The notes below the pieces were generated by a model. That model was given only the letters and a program-made list of their open reading frames with translations. It ran no database searches and was not told where the DNA came from. From Streptomyces sp. MUM 203J (lineage in GTDB: Bacteria > Actinomycetota > Actinomycetes > Streptomycetales > Streptomycetaceae): a stretch of 64,000 nt of DNA. Made by a program: the position numbers and the translations under genes. Below are positions 7,925 through 17,003 of the stretch, in pieces (the first letter of the stretch is position 1; each line of letters starts with the position of its first letter). The DNA lies in NCBI RefSeq assembly GCF_022414595.1, contig NZ_JADWYO010000017.1, forward strand, positions 1 to 64,000. Reading direction: 5' to 3'.

Positions 7925-9031
7925 ATGCGGGCCGGTGAGATCGCCGCGGCCGTGCGGGCGCACGAGGTCACGGCCGTGGACGCGGTCGCCGGGGCGCTGG
8001 AGCGGATCGGGCGGATCGATCGGACGCTCTGCGCCTTCGCGGAGGTGTGGGAGGAGGACGCGCTGCGGCGGGCCGGCGAGGTGGACGCGCGGGTCGCGGG
8101 CGGGGAGGCGCTGCCGCTGGCCGGGGTGCCGATCGCGGTCAAGGGGCGGCACGGGATGCACGGGGCGCGGACGTTGGTGGCCGCCGGGGCTGTGCCCGTG
8201 GGGGCCACGGCCGTCCCCGGGGGTGGGACCGCCTGGCAGACCTGGGAGCTCGGGCGGTACGGGCGTACCGTCAACCCGTGGCGAGCCGACCGTACGCCAG
8301 GCGGGTCCTCGGCGGGCTCCGCGGCGGCGGTGGCGGCCGGACTGGTGCCGCTGGCGACCGGCAGTGACGGCGCCGGGTCGGTACGGATCCCGGCGGCCTG
8401 GTGCGGCGTGATCGGACTGAAGGTGACGAACGCCTCGCAGACCGGACTGGCGGCGCCCGGTGTGCTCGTCCGGTGCGCGGCGGACGCGGAGGCGTATTGG
8501 CGGGTGGTCTCCGGTGAAGGGGCTGCCGGTGCGCCCCGGGAAGGGCTCACCGCCGTGTGGTCGCCCGGCCTCGGCTTCGCCGACGTGGACCCCGGGCCCC
8601 TGGCCCTCGCGCACGCGGCCGCCCTGCGGCTCGTGGACGCCGACGTCGCGCGGCTGCTGCCGTCCTCCCTGCGGCTGGACGATCCCGCGCCCGCGTGGCT
8701 CGCGCTGCGGTCGCCGGGGGCCACGGCCGACGACCGGGCGGCCGCTCAGCGGCTTCGGCGCGCCCTCAGCCGACGGCTGGACGGGGTCTTCCGGCGCGCG
8801 GACCTGCTGCTGACGCCCGCCAGGCCCAACCCGCCACACGGTCACGACGGGCCGGGTGAACGGTACTCGACCGCGCTGACCTGGGCATTCAACCTGAGCG
8901 GCCATCCCGCACTCAGCCTTCCCGCCGGGTTCGGGCCCGACGGCTGTCCGGTGGGGCTCCAGGTCGTGGCGCGGCACGGCGAGGAGGCCCTGCTGCTCAC
9001 CGTCGCCCGCGCCTTCGAAGCCCTGGGCTGA
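7925..9031 (+). CDS. Amidase-signature family hydrolase
   Basis: The product (368 residues from ATG 7925; GTG 7919 is an alternative) contains the Ser-cisSer-Lys triad of the amidase-signature family. Lys73 is in AVKG, Ser128 in the GGSSAGS loop and Ser152 in GSDGAGSVRIPAA. It should hydrolyse an amide, releasing ammonia or an amine; the substrate cannot be told. At 368 residues it is shorter than the usual 450-500, mainly through a reduced region after the nucleophile loop. GC content rises compared with the preceding element and transcription appears independent. It probably marks the return to ordinary chromosome. Confidence 0.8.
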   Translation: MRAGEIAAAVRAHEVTAVDAVAGALERIGRIDRTLCAFAEVWEEDALRRAGEVDARVAGGEALPLAGVPIAVKGRHGMHGARTLVAAGAVPVGATAVPGGGTAWQTWELGRYGRTVNPWRADRTPGGSSAGSAAAVAAGLVPLATGSDGAGSVRIPAAWCGVIGLKVTNASQTGLAAPGVLVRCAADAEAYWRVVSGEGAAGAPREGLTAVWSPGLGFADVDPGPLALAHAAALRLVDADVARLLPSSLRLDDPAPAWLALRSPGATADDRAAAQRLRRALSRRLDGVFRRADLLLTPARPNPPHGHDGPGERYSTALTWAFNLSGHPALSLPAGFGPDGCPVGLQVVARHGEEALLLTVARAFEALG

Positions 9032-9078
9032 GTCGTGTCCGACAGGACAGCGGCCGGGGAGCGGCCGATACTGGCCGT

Positions 9079-9327
9079 ATGGCTCAGTCATCCGATCGGC
9101 GTCCGTCATCACTGCACGTCAAGGGCCGCGACATTCGCCTGCGGACGATCGGGATCGTGCTGCTCACGGCGCTGGCGGTCTGGTTCATCGCCGCGAACAC
9201 CGACTCGGTCGAACTCAAGCTGTGGGTCCCCACCGTGACCCTGCCCCTGTGGGCGGTGCTGACCGTCACACTGGCCGTGGGCCTGGGCATCGGCCTCCTC
9301 ATCGCCCACCGCCGCGGCCAGCGCTGA
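9079..9327 (+). CDS. LapA-domain small membrane protein
   Basis: The 82-residue product has two membrane helices (about 22-40 and 49-72) separated by a short loop, NTDSVELKLWVPTVTLPLWA. This is the typical layout of the LapA/DUF1049 family. In Gram-negatives the family assists envelope assembly; in actinomycetes its role is unknown. It follows the amidase by 47 nt and is closed by a strong terminator. Confidence 0.75.
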   Translation: MAQSSDRRPSSLHVKGRDIRLRTIGIVLLTALAVWFIAANTDSVELKLWVPTVTLPLWAVLTVTLAVGLGIGLLIAHRRGQR

Positions 9328-9345
9328 CGGGATCCGGACGGGAAA

Positions 9346-9373
9346 GGGGCCCGGCCTGAAGTGGCCGGGCCCC
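9346..9373 (+). terminator. Factor-independent terminator-like hairpin
   Basis: GGGGCCCGGCC and GGCCGGGCCCC form a perfect 11-bp stem around the loop TGAAGT, 18 nt after the LapA-domain gene. There is no U tract, as is usual in streptomycetes. It may also stop transcription arriving from the opposite gene set. Confidence 0.65.
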
Positions 9374-9520
9374 GTGCTCCCCTCCTTGGCGGAACCTCCC
9401 GGATCCCCCCCGGGTCCCCCACCGGAGGCTCCGCCGACCTATACGACACGTGTCACGCGCGAAGGGTTGCACGACTCCGGGGGGTAATTTTCCGCGGCTT
9501 TCCGGGGCACCGGCGACGAG

Positions 9521-10675
9521 CTACGGCTGTCGGCCCTCACGGCCCTCGCACAGGGCCGTGTCCAGGAGTGCGGCCAGTTGGGCCTGGGGCGGGTTGGTGG
9601 CCAGGTAGGCGTTGGTGGCGGCGGAGGCGTGGCGGCCGTCGGGGGTGACCAGGGTCTGGGAGTGGTAGCCGGGGACCGCGCCGTTGTGGCCCCAGGCCGT
9701 ACCTCCGCAGGACAGGTCGGCCTTGAAGATGCCCAGGCCGTAGCCGATGGCCGCACTGGGCGAGCCGGGCTGCCCGGTGTTCTGCATCTCGGCCAGGGAC
9801 GCGGGCGAGACGACCCTGCCAGCGAGGAGCGCCTGGTAGAAGGACGTGATGTCCTCCAGGGTGGAGATCACGGCGCCGGAGCTGCCGAAGAGGGACGGGT
9901 CGTACGAGATCACCGGGCTCCAGAAGAAGAACGGGCCGATGCGGGTTCCGTGGTAGCCGTTGACGGCGGGGGCGGGCAGGGCACGGTCGCCCGGGGCCGG
10001 GAACGTGGTCCGGGTGAGGTCCAGCGGCTCGATGATCCTGGTGGTGACCGCCTGGTGGACCGGCAGGCCCGTGATCTTCTCGATCAGCATGCCGAGGATC
10101 AGGTAGTTCGTGTTCGAGTACCTGAAGCCGCCGCCGGGCGCCGAGACCGGCGCGCGCTTCAGGCCCTCCCGTACCAGTGTGGCCGGGTGGTAGGTGCCGT
10201 CCGGCTCGGCCAGCGCGATGGAGGCCAGCGGGTCGTACGCGGCGATCCCGCTGGTGTGCTGGAGCAGGTGGCGCAGGGTGATGCGGGTGCCGTCGTAGCC
10301 GTTGCCCGTGACGACGCCGGGCAGGTAGGTGTCGATGGGTTCGTTCAGGGAGACCTTGCCCTCGTCGACCAGCTGGAGCACGGTCGCCGCCGTGAAGGTC
10401 TTGGTCTGGCTGCCGGCGCGGAAGTGCTCGTCGGACCGGATCGGCCTGTTCGTGTTGATGGTGCCCGTGCCGGCGGAGAGGGTCCAGGCTGCTGCGCCGT
10501 CACCGGCGTGGACGGCGGCCCCTGGGCCCGCGGCGGACTGGAAGGTCCTGAGGGCCGCCGACGTGGCGGGGTGGTCGGCCGTCGTCTGCGCGTGGGCCGT
10601 CGTCGTCACGGCGAGCAGGGCGCCGCACAGGGCGCCGATGGCGGCGGTACTTCTGCGGACACGGTTCCCGGGCAT
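9521..10675 (-). CDS. Secreted serine beta-lactamase/D-Ala-D-Ala carboxypeptidase-fold protein
   Basis: The 384-residue product has a signal peptide (basic start, hydrophobic core, cleavage near AHA-Q) and the class C penicillin-recognising motifs: SQTK with Ser89 and Lys92, YSN near residue 190, and HNG near 335. It belongs to the beta-lactamase/CubicO superfamily (PF00144) and more closely resembles extracellular D-Ala-D-Ala carboxypeptidases and esterases of streptomycetes than resistance enzymes. GAGGAG lies upstream of the ATG. It is the last gene of a three-gene minus-strand operon with a DUF4185 protein and an esterase, all exported. Confidence 0.85.
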   Translation of the reverse strand: MPGNRVRRSTAAIGALCGALLAVTTTAHAQTTADHPATSAALRTFQSAAGPGAAVHAGDGAAAWTLSAGTGTINTNRPIRSDEHFRAGSQTKTFTAATVLQLVDEGKVSLNEPIDTYLPGVVTGNGYDGTRITLRHLLQHTSGIAAYDPLASIALAEPDGTYHPATLVREGLKRAPVSAPGGGFRYSNTNYLILGMLIEKITGLPVHQAVTTRIIEPLDLTRTTFPAPGDRALPAPAVNGYHGTRIGPFFFWSPVISYDPSLFGSSGAVISTLEDITSFYQALLAGRVVSPASLAEMQNTGQPGSPSAAIGYGLGIFKADLSCGGTAWGHNGAVPGYHSQTLVTPDGRHASAATNAYLATNPPQAQLAALLDTALCEGREGRQP

Positions 10676-10710
10676 GGTCGGTGCTCCTCTGGTGGTGTCG
10701 TCTCGGCTCG

Positions 10711-11937
10711 TCACGGGTTGACGCCGTCGTACTGGAGGACCCGGTAGGGGGCCTGGTGCACCTGGCCGTTCCACTGGGACACGATCAGCGTCAGGGAGGT
10801 GGCGCTCGCGCTGCCGGGGTGGATGTATCCGCCGTAGAGCGTGGGGAGCTGGGGCTTTCCCCAGTGGTCCGGCGGCCAGGCGGCGTTTCCGACGATCTGG
10901 GTCCGCGGCCCGGTCCAGGTGGCGTCCGGGCGGGGCGCGGTCCGGGTGCGGATCGAGTAGTCGGTGGTGTCGAAGTAGCTCATGCAGTACGTGCCGCCGA
11001 TCCGCTTCACCGAGAACTCCCCGATGTGGTTGCCGGTGAGGACCGGGGACGGCGGGGCGGCCTGGGTCCACTGCCAGCGGTTGTCCAGGAAGGCCCAGTT
11101 CTGCTGGGCGCCGAAGTTCCCGGCGCGGAAGTCCTGCGGCCGGATGCGGAAGAGCTGGATGGCGCCGTGGTCGGCGGTGTTGCGGTGGGTGCCGTTCCAG
11201 CGCTTCGAGAAGATGTACAGCCAGCCGTCCGGGTCGATGCCCGCGAACGACCACATGCCGTACATGTTCTGGTTGGCGCCCTGGGTGTCCCCGGCCCAGT
11301 GGTAGGGGTAGTCCCGCCAGGTCACGCCGTAGTCGTCGGAGTAGGCGACACCGGACATCAGCGAACCGTCGTAGCCGGCGGGCGGGTCCCAGTCGGCCAC
11401 GGACGTGTACTGGATGTAGGTGCGTCCGCCGAACTCGATGCAGTCGTTGGGGATACGGCTCACCTCGGAGCCGTGTCCGTTGTCGTGGTCGTGCCGGTAG
11501 TCGAACAGCTGGCGGGCCGCGCCCCCGGTGGGCATCGCCCAGGTGAAGGAGATGGGCGTGGCGCCCGAGGCGTCGAAGCGGTCCTGGTTCAGCATGACCG
11601 GGGAGCCGAGGTAGGGGTCCTGCTGGGCGCGGCCGGCCCAGGCGTCGCCGAAGACGTAACCCCAGGTGTTGTCGTGCACCCGGTGGTACGGGATGGCGAG
11701 GTCCCCGGACCCGAGGCCCTGCGCGCTCGCGGAGTCGCCGGGCTGTTCGCACAGGGGGGTGCCGGTCTGGCCGAGGGCGCGAGCGGCGGCTGCGTGGGCG
11801 GGCGTGGCGGTGGCCAGGGCGCCGAGGGTGCCGGTGGCGAGCGTGAGTCCGGCGCCCGCGCGGAGCAGGGACCGGCGGGTGAGGGCCGGGCGGGGCCCGT
11901 GATCGTCGGAGTGGTCCGGACGTACGGGATCGGTCAT
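10711..11937 (-). CDS. Tat-exported DUF4185 domain protein
   Basis: The 408-residue product has a twin-arginine signal (LTRRSLLRAG, then a hydrophobic core ending AHA). The mature domain matches DUF4185, a five-bladed beta-propeller-like fold related to glycosidase scaffolds, with elements such as NTWGYVFGDAW, IQYTSVADWD, WRDYPYHW and GGYIHP. A carbohydrate-binding or glycoside-cleaving role is plausible for the fold but unproved. The gene lies 14 nt after the esterase gene and 35 nt before the beta-lactamase-fold gene in one operon. Confidence 0.8.
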   Translation of the reverse strand: MTDPVRPDHSDDHGPRPALTRRSLLRAGAGLTLATGTLGALATATPAHAAAARALGQTGTPLCEQPGDSASAQGLGSGDLAIPYHRVHDNTWGYVFGDAWAGRAQQDPYLGSPVMLNQDRFDASGATPISFTWAMPTGGAARQLFDYRHDHDNGHGSEVSRIPNDCIEFGGRTYIQYTSVADWDPPAGYDGSLMSGVAYSDDYGVTWRDYPYHWAGDTQGANQNMYGMWSFAGIDPDGWLYIFSKRWNGTHRNTADHGAIQLFRIRPQDFRAGNFGAQQNWAFLDNRWQWTQAAPPSPVLTGNHIGEFSVKRIGGTYCMSYFDTTDYSIRTRTAPRPDATWTGPRTQIVGNAAWPPDHWGKPQLPTLYGGYIHPGSASATSLTLIVSQWNGQVHQAPYRVLQYDGVNP

Positions 11938-11951
11938 GGCGGCAGATGTCC

Positions 11952-13091
11952 TCAGGGTCGGTGGGCGGCGGTGAAGGCGGTCTCCAGGCGCGGGACGTAG
12001 TCCGCCAGGGCGGGGGCCCAGCAGCCGTAGTTGTGGCCGCCGTTGCAACTCGGCGCGAGAGAGGCGCCGTTGCCGTAGTCGACGAGGCGGCTGGGGATGC
12101 CGAGTCCGTCCAGACGGGTCTTGACGGTCCTGGAGGCGACGGCGGTGTGCGCGTCGATGAGGTCGTTGTCGCCGGTGTAGAGGGTGATGGCGGTGCGGGA
12201 CAGCCTGGCGAGGTTGGCGGGGGCCGCCGGGTCCACCGCCCTCCAGACGCGGTCTGCGTCGAGCACCGGGTACGGGGAGCCGAAGACGGCGTCGCTGTCG
12301 ACGTACGGGCCGTAGTCGGGGCACCGTCCGGAGCCTGGACCGGAGCCGGACGAACCGGAGGAGCTGCTCGCCGCGCACCATGCGCCGGGCAGGTTCAGCT
12401 CCGTCGCGAGCACCGTCGCGCGGATCTGCCACATGCCGAAGTCGATGCCGCCGGACAGTGCGGCGGCGTGGCCGAACAGGTCGGGACGGGCCTCGGCGTA
12501 GTGGAGGGAGCCGAAACCGCCCATGGACAGGCCGACGACGGCCCGGTGGGCGCGGTCGGGGAGCGTGCGGAGGTTGGCGTCGATGAACGGGACCACCTGG
12601 GTGAGGTGGAAGGTCTCCCAGTTGGCGGCGCCCTCGGCGGTGTTCTGCAGGAGCCAGTCGGCGTACCAGCCCTTGAGGCCGCCGTCCGGGGCGACGGTGA
12701 TCATCGCGTCGGAGCGGAGGGCGGGGACCGCTGCCGCGTCGTCGGCGGTGCCGCCGCCTCCGTGCAGGAAGTACGTGACGGGCCAGCGGCGTCCGGGCTC
12801 GGCGGCGTAGCCGCGAGGGAGGAGGATCCGGATCTTGTGCGGGCCGGACAGCTGGGCGGTGGTGACGGTGAGTGTGAAGTCGGTGGGCGAGTGGACCTCG
12901 GTGGCGCCCGGGACCTGGGTCAGGCCGTGGCTGTCGGTGAACTCGGGGACGGAGGAGGAGGTGGAGGGGGTCGAGGGGGCGCTTTGGGCCGTGGCTGGGG
13001 CCGCCCCGGTCATGGCCACGGCGGCGGCCGTGGCCGCGAGGGCCGCGCGGAACCGGGCGCGGACGCCGGCGCCGAACCGGGATGTGGGCAT
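11952..13091 (-). CDS. Secreted esterase, antigen 85/esterase D family
   Basis: The product has 379 residues, with a signal peptide to about residue 36 and an alpha/beta hydrolase domain of the putative esterase family (PF00756). The nucleophile is Ser189 in GLSMGG, the oxyanion and strand elements appear as VTYFLHGGGG, an acid residue sits in LYTGDNDL, and the C-terminal histidine lies in GGHNYGCW. A Ser/Gly-rich insert (about 240-257, ending in a CPDYGPY turn) is a low-complexity loop. It is the first gene of the exported three-gene operon. The substrate is unknown; acylated sugars or cell-wall esters are typical for the family. Confidence 0.85.
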   Translation of the reverse strand: MPTSRFGAGVRARFRAALAATAAAVAMTGAAPATAQSAPSTPSTSSSVPEFTDSHGLTQVPGATEVHSPTDFTLTVTTAQLSGPHKIRILLPRGYAAEPGRRWPVTYFLHGGGGTADDAAAVPALRSDAMITVAPDGGLKGWYADWLLQNTAEGAANWETFHLTQVVPFIDANLRTLPDRAHRAVVGLSMGGFGSLHYAEARPDLFGHAAALSGGIDFGMWQIRATVLATELNLPGAWCAASSSSGSSGSGPGSGRCPDYGPYVDSDAVFGSPYPVLDADRVWRAVDPAAPANLARLSRTAITLYTGDNDLIDAHTAVASRTVKTRLDGLGIPSRLVDYGNGASLAPSCNGGHNYGCWAPALADYVPRLETAFTAAHRP

Positions 13092-13339
13092 GCGTGGGTG
13101 TCCCTTCGGCTGGACGGTCTGTGAAGTGCCGCACAGGGCAGGGGTGATGGGGCGGAATCGGGTGTCGCGGCTGGGGACGGCGGGTTGGATGAACCTACGG
13201 ATGGCGATGGCGGGACGCGCTCCGGCGGACGCCAGTCAAGCGGGTCCCGAGCCGGGTGTCGCGCCCCGCTGACCTGGATGGACAAAGCCCGGACAACGGC
13301 CGGACAAAGCCGTGGGGACCGACGAGGGAGGAGCCAGAG

Positions 13340-14383
13340 GTGGGACGCCAGGAACAGCCGCTCGACCCCGGGCAGGGGCCGCTGGCCGCGTTCGCGCACG
13401 GGCTGCGGGAGCTGCGGCGCGAGGCGGGCAGCCCGCCCTACCGCCGGCTCGCGGCGCACGCCCACTACTCGGCGTCGACGCTGGCCGCCGCCGCATCGGG
13501 GCAGCGGCTGCCGAGCGCGGCGGTGCTGGCCGCGTTCGTGACGGCCTGCGGGGGCGACCCGGAGGAGTGGGAGCGGCGACGGCTCGACACGCACCGGGCG
13601 CTGATGGCGGACGCGGTGGGTGACGGCGAACCTGAGGGGGACGGACCGGCCGCCTCGGGGGACGCTGCCGCACCCGCGCCCCCGCCCGCCCCGGAGGTCC
13701 CGGTCCGGGCGGCCCGGCGGGAGGCCGGGCAGCAGGCCGTGCGGCTCCTCGCGGTCGCCGCGGCCGTGGTGTCCCTCGCGGCGCTGGTGCCGGGAGATGT
13801 GGCCGCGCGGAAGGCCGGCCACGAGCGGCAGGAGTCACGGTCCCGGAACGACGCCCGGTGGTTACGCCCCGGCAGCGGCGTCCCCGACCGCTACCGCCCG
13901 CTCATCATCGAGGCGGGCACCCGGTGCGACGTCCCGGAGGTCACCCCCGCGCTCATCGCCGCGATCCTCGACGCGGAGAGCGGGTTCGACCCGGACCTGA
14001 GCGACCCGGCCGAGGACGAGTACGGCATCGCCCGCTGGACGCCCCGCGTGCTGCGCTACTACCTGCCGCCGGACCGTCAGGCGACCGTCCCGGTACCGCC
14101 GTTCAGCCCCGAGGACTCCATCCCGGCCGTCGGCCGCATGCTCTGCGCCATCGCGCCCCTGGTGGAAGGCGTCCCCGGCGACCCGTCGCTCAACCTGGCC
14201 GCGTCCTACCGCGCGTCGACCTGGGTCGTGCAGCGCCAGGACCCCGCCGAACTCCGGTCTCTCCAGCCGTACCTGGACCGGGTGCGGGCGGGGCTGGAGC
14301 GGTACGGGTGTGTCAGTTCCAGCGCACCAGGGACGCCTCGGGCCGGATCCACTCCGCGGGAGGCGGGGTGTCCAGGTCGGTGA
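13340..14383 (+). CDS. HTH-transmembrane-lytic transglycosylase fusion (TTA codon)
   Basis: The 347-residue product starts at GTG with GGGAGGAG upstream. An N-terminal helix-turn-helix-like region (about 14-85, of the kind found in streptomycete membrane regulators) is followed by an acidic Pro/Ala linker and one membrane helix (about 134-155). An extracytoplasmic SLT-like domain comes last, with Glu213 in DAESGFDP as the expected catalytic acid. It would cut peptidoglycan outside while an HTH domain faces inside. Codon 175 is TTA (13862-13864), so translation should depend on the bldA tRNA. Its last 71 nt overlap the 3' end of the convergent lipoprotein gene. Confidence 0.7.
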   Translation: MGRQEQPLDPGQGPLAAFAHGLRELRREAGSPPYRRLAAHAHYSASTLAAAASGQRLPSAAVLAAFVTACGGDPEEWERRRLDTHRALMADAVGDGEPEGDGPAASGDAAAPAPPPAPEVPVRAARREAGQQAVRLLAVAAAVVSLAALVPGDVAARKAGHERQESRSRNDARWLRPGSGVPDRYRPLIIEAGTRCDVPEVTPALIAAILDAESGFDPDLSDPAEDEYGIARWTPRVLRYYLPPDRQATVPVPPFSPEDSIPAVGRMLCAIAPLVEGVPGDPSLNLAASYRASTWVVQRQDPAELRSLQPYLDRVRAGLERYGCVSSSAPGTPRAGSTPREAGCPGR

Positions 14384-15503
14384 TCTTCACCGGCTGGGCG
14401 CCGGGCTCGGCCAGGTCGGTGCGGAACAGGGCCCACCCGCCGGACTCGCCCTTGGAGAGGAAGGCGAGGGCCTGCCCGTCGGGGGACGGAACCGGGGAGG
14501 CGTTCTCCCTGTTGCTGTCCGGGATGAGGTCCACGGTCTTCTCGGCCCTCTCGTAGTCGGCCGAGAAGGTGATCTGCTGGAAGTCGCAGACGAGGGTGGT
14601 GGCGTCGCGCCAGAGGATCGGATCGCATTCGGGGCGCTCCTCGTCCAGCATGACGTCCAGGTCGTCGCTGACGATCTCCTCCAGGAGGGACTGCGGACCG
14701 GATGTGCCGTCGCGCCGCAGCCGCTCAAGGGCGAGGGGCGAGGCGAAGCGTGAGGTCGCGAAGACACCGTCCGCGCCGGGCGCGGCCAACGCGTCGACCC
14801 TGTCCAGGGCGAGCACCGCGGCGGCTGTGTCTGCGTCCTCGCGGAGCAGGTCGGGGATCTCGGCGAAGTCGACCTTCTTCTCCGTCGCGGCGCCCTTCCC
14901 GGGGTCGCGCGAGTAGACGGGGTCTTCGGACCGGACGTGCTCGGTGGCGCGGTGGTCGTACCAGAGACGCCCGGTGACCGGATGGAAGACCGCCACGGAC
15001 GTGGACGGGGGCTTGCTGAAGGCGTCCGGGTCGGGCGGCGCGATCTCGTTTCCGGTGCCGAGGTCGGCGACCGCGGCCCGGCCGCTGGAGAGGCGTTTGT
15101 GGTCGGGGAAGGCGACGCCTGCGACCTGGGTGAGGTCCTTGTTGAAACCGAGCCGTACGGGGATGCCGCCGGTGCTGTTGCCGTCGCAGCCCGTCGTCAC
15201 CCTGAAGCCCTCCGCCAGGCGGGTGGCGCGCTCGGCGACCAGGGTGCCGTCCTTCACCGCGTACGAGCGCAGGATGAGCGTCTGGAAGCCGGGGGCGTCG
15301 TAGCAGTACATGACCGTGACGGTCCCGGGCTGGGCGAGGGGTGCGTGCTTCGGGTCCTTGTCGGCGCCCTTCGTCGCCGCGGGCGCCACGCTCTCGTCCG
15401 CCGCCCCGCCCCCGGCGCCACCGCCGCTGCACGCGGCGAGCATCAGCGCGGCCCCCGCCGCCACACCTGCCTTGACCAGTCGTCGCCCCACGGCATCCCC
15501 CAT
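14313..15503 (-). CDS. Lipoprotein with predicted beta-propeller (TolB/WD40-like) domain
   Basis: The 396-residue product starts at ATG 15503; an upstream TTG is less likely. It has a signal with lipobox LAAC, a Gly/Ala-rich linker, and a mature domain with repeated strand-turn blocks such as SPDGQALAFLSKGESGGWALF and TLVCDFQQ, as in TolB-like propellers. It should be anchored outside the membrane as a binding or scaffold protein. The 3' end overlaps the convergent HTH-transglycosylase gene by 71 nt, so the two transcripts are antisense to each other there. Confidence 0.75.
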   Translation of the reverse strand: MGDAVGRRLVKAGVAAGAALMLAACSGGGAGGGAADESVAPAATKGADKDPKHAPLAQPGTVTVMYCYDAPGFQTLILRSYAVKDGTLVAERATRLAEGFRVTTGCDGNSTGGIPVRLGFNKDLTQVAGVAFPDHKRLSSGRAAVADLGTGNEIAPPDPDAFSKPPSTSVAVFHPVTGRLWYDHRATEHVRSEDPVYSRDPGKGAATEKKVDFAEIPDLLREDADTAAAVLALDRVDALAAPGADGVFATSRFASPLALERLRRDGTSGPQSLLEEIVSDDLDVMLDEERPECDPILWRDATTLVCDFQQITFSADYERAEKTVDLIPDSNRENASPVPSPDGQALAFLSKGESGGWALFRTDLAEPGAQPVKITDLDTPPPAEWIRPEASLVRWN

Positions 15504-15522
15504 ACAGACGAGTTGACGAGAA

Positions 15523-15963
15523 TCATTCAAACAGACCGGGGGTGCCCCCCATCACGCGGTACATGCCGATCGAGTCGTGCGTGGCCGTGTCCGCGAACCC
15601 GAACTTCTCGTACAGGTGGCGCGCCGGACCGTCCGCGATCAGCGACACGTACGCGGTCGCGGGCGCACGGCGCTCCAGCTCCTCCGTGAGCGCCGCCATG
15701 ATCCGCTTCCCGAGGCCCTTCCCCTGGTGCGCGGGATGGACGCAGATGTCGACGATCTGGAACGCGGTGCCGCCGTCCCCGATGATCCGGCCCATGCCGA
15801 CCGGCTCACCCTCGTGGTGGAGCACGACCCCGTGCCAGGTGTTCGGCAGCGCCCGCGCCGCGGCTTCCGGGTCCTTGTCGGACAGCCCGGCGTCGGTGCG
15901 GAGCCGCCGGAACACGTCCACGGACGGCACACCGACACACAGTTCGTAAGGGTCGTTATCCAT
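15523..15963 (-). CDS. GNAT family N-acetyltransferase
   Basis: The 146-residue single-domain GCN5-related acetyltransferase has the acetyl-CoA pyrophosphate loop HPAHQGKGLGKRIM (motif A), a preceding beta strand FQIVDICV, and the C-terminal LYEKFGFADT element. The acceptor amine is unknown. It starts at ATG close to a divergent promoter region shared with the SH3 protein, and its stop lies 20 nt before the start of the lipoprotein gene on the same strand, so the two may be co-transcribed. Confidence 0.85.
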   Translation of the reverse strand: MDNDPYELCVGVPSVDVFRRLRTDAGLSDKDPEAAARALPNTWHGVVLHHEGEPVGMGRIIGDGGTAFQIVDICVHPAHQGKGLGKRIMAALTEELERRAPATAYVSLIADGPARHLYEKFGFADTATHDSIGMYRVMGGTPGLFE

Positions 15964-16147
15964 ATCCGCACCCTACTGCCTGCACGGCTGCACTGGAGCG
16001 TCCGGGTGGACCGGCTGCACCAGCCGGACGAACCGGCTCGCGCGGCGGCCCCCGGCCGGGCTCGCCATCGGCTCTTGTGGCCTGCGGGGGAGGACGCCGC
16101 GCCCCGCGCCCTCCCCCGCACCCCCCCCGTACGAGAAAGGGACCCCC

Positions 16148-16564
16148 ATGAGAAGGAACGCCAGGACCGTCCTCGGACTCACCACCAGCGCGGTCGCGCT
16201 CGGCCTGCTCGGCGCCGTTCAGGCTCCCGTCGCGCTGGCGACGCCCCCGGCGCCGGAGCCGGCCGTACAGCCGGCGGACGCCGCGGACGAGACCATGGCC
16301 GCGCGCCCCAAGCACCGGAAGCTCCACGGCAAGGTGATCGCCAGGACCCTGAACATCCGCAAGGAGGCCAACACCCACTCCAGGATCATCGGGCACTTCC
16401 ACAAGGGCGACATCGTCAAGATCAAGTGCAAGGTGCGGGGTGAGAGGGTGAAGGGCAACAAGATCTGGTACGTCGTCAAGAAGCAGCACCGCCACGGCCA
16501 CCACGGTCTCGTCTCGGCCCGCTGGGTCAAGAACTTCGACAAGATCCCGCACTGCATGGACTGA
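16148..16564 (+). CDS. Secreted bacterial SH3-domain protein
   Basis: The 138-residue product has a signal peptide (MRRNARTVLG, hydrophobic core, cleavage near ALA-T), a short Pro/Ala linker, and an SH3b-like domain beginning LNIRKEANTHSRIIGHFHKGD. His/Lys-rich stretches (KKQHRHGHHG) are unusual and could bind polyanions or metal. SH3b domains of this sort usually bind peptidoglycan. AGAAAGGGA precedes the ATG. The divergent upstream region contains the inverted repeat CCGGCTG-CAC-CAGCCGG (16011-16027), a possible regulatory hairpin. Confidence 0.8.
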   Translation: MRRNARTVLGLTTSAVALGLLGAVQAPVALATPPAPEPAVQPADAADETMAARPKHRKLHGKVIARTLNIRKEANTHSRIIGHFHKGDIVKIKCKVRGERVKGNKIWYVVKKQHRHGHHGLVSARWVKNFDKIPHCMD

Positions 16565-17003
16565 CGGGCGGCCGCTCCGGGGCCGGGCGGTGCGGGACAG
16601 TCGACCGTGACCCACACCGTCTCGCCCGGCCCCCGGCCCGCGGGGCCACGCCCCACCGGAACACCACGCCGTCCACGAGGACACGCTCCGCGTCCGGCGG
16701 CGCGTCGGGCCGTCCCGGGCGGCCCGGGAGCGCCCGACAACCCCGCCCCTGCGGTGACCGGCACCGGTCCGTACGAGCCCCGGCTCGGACTGCCCGCCGG
16801 GTACGCGGCCGTGCGTGGCGGCGTTCGCGGTCGGCTCGGCCGCGACGGGCAGCACGGCGTCGCCGTGCGGGTCTCCCGGCACGCCCGGACCTCCGTCTGC
16901 CGCACCAAGAGCGGCCGCGGCTCCGAGGGCACCCGCCTCACCGTTTCCCAGCCGCACGGGCGGTCTTCGCCGGGCATCCGGCCCGTGGCCGCCGCCCACG
17001 CCG
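16565..17003. other. Intergenic stretch with no supportable gene
   Basis: About 440 nt lie between the SH3 protein and the broken phosphotransferase gene. Several long frames cross it on both strands, but none combines a start, a ribosome site and a recognisable protein, and their residue make-up is the Arg/Pro/Ala mix expected of non-coding frames in this GC range. Confidence 0.5.
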
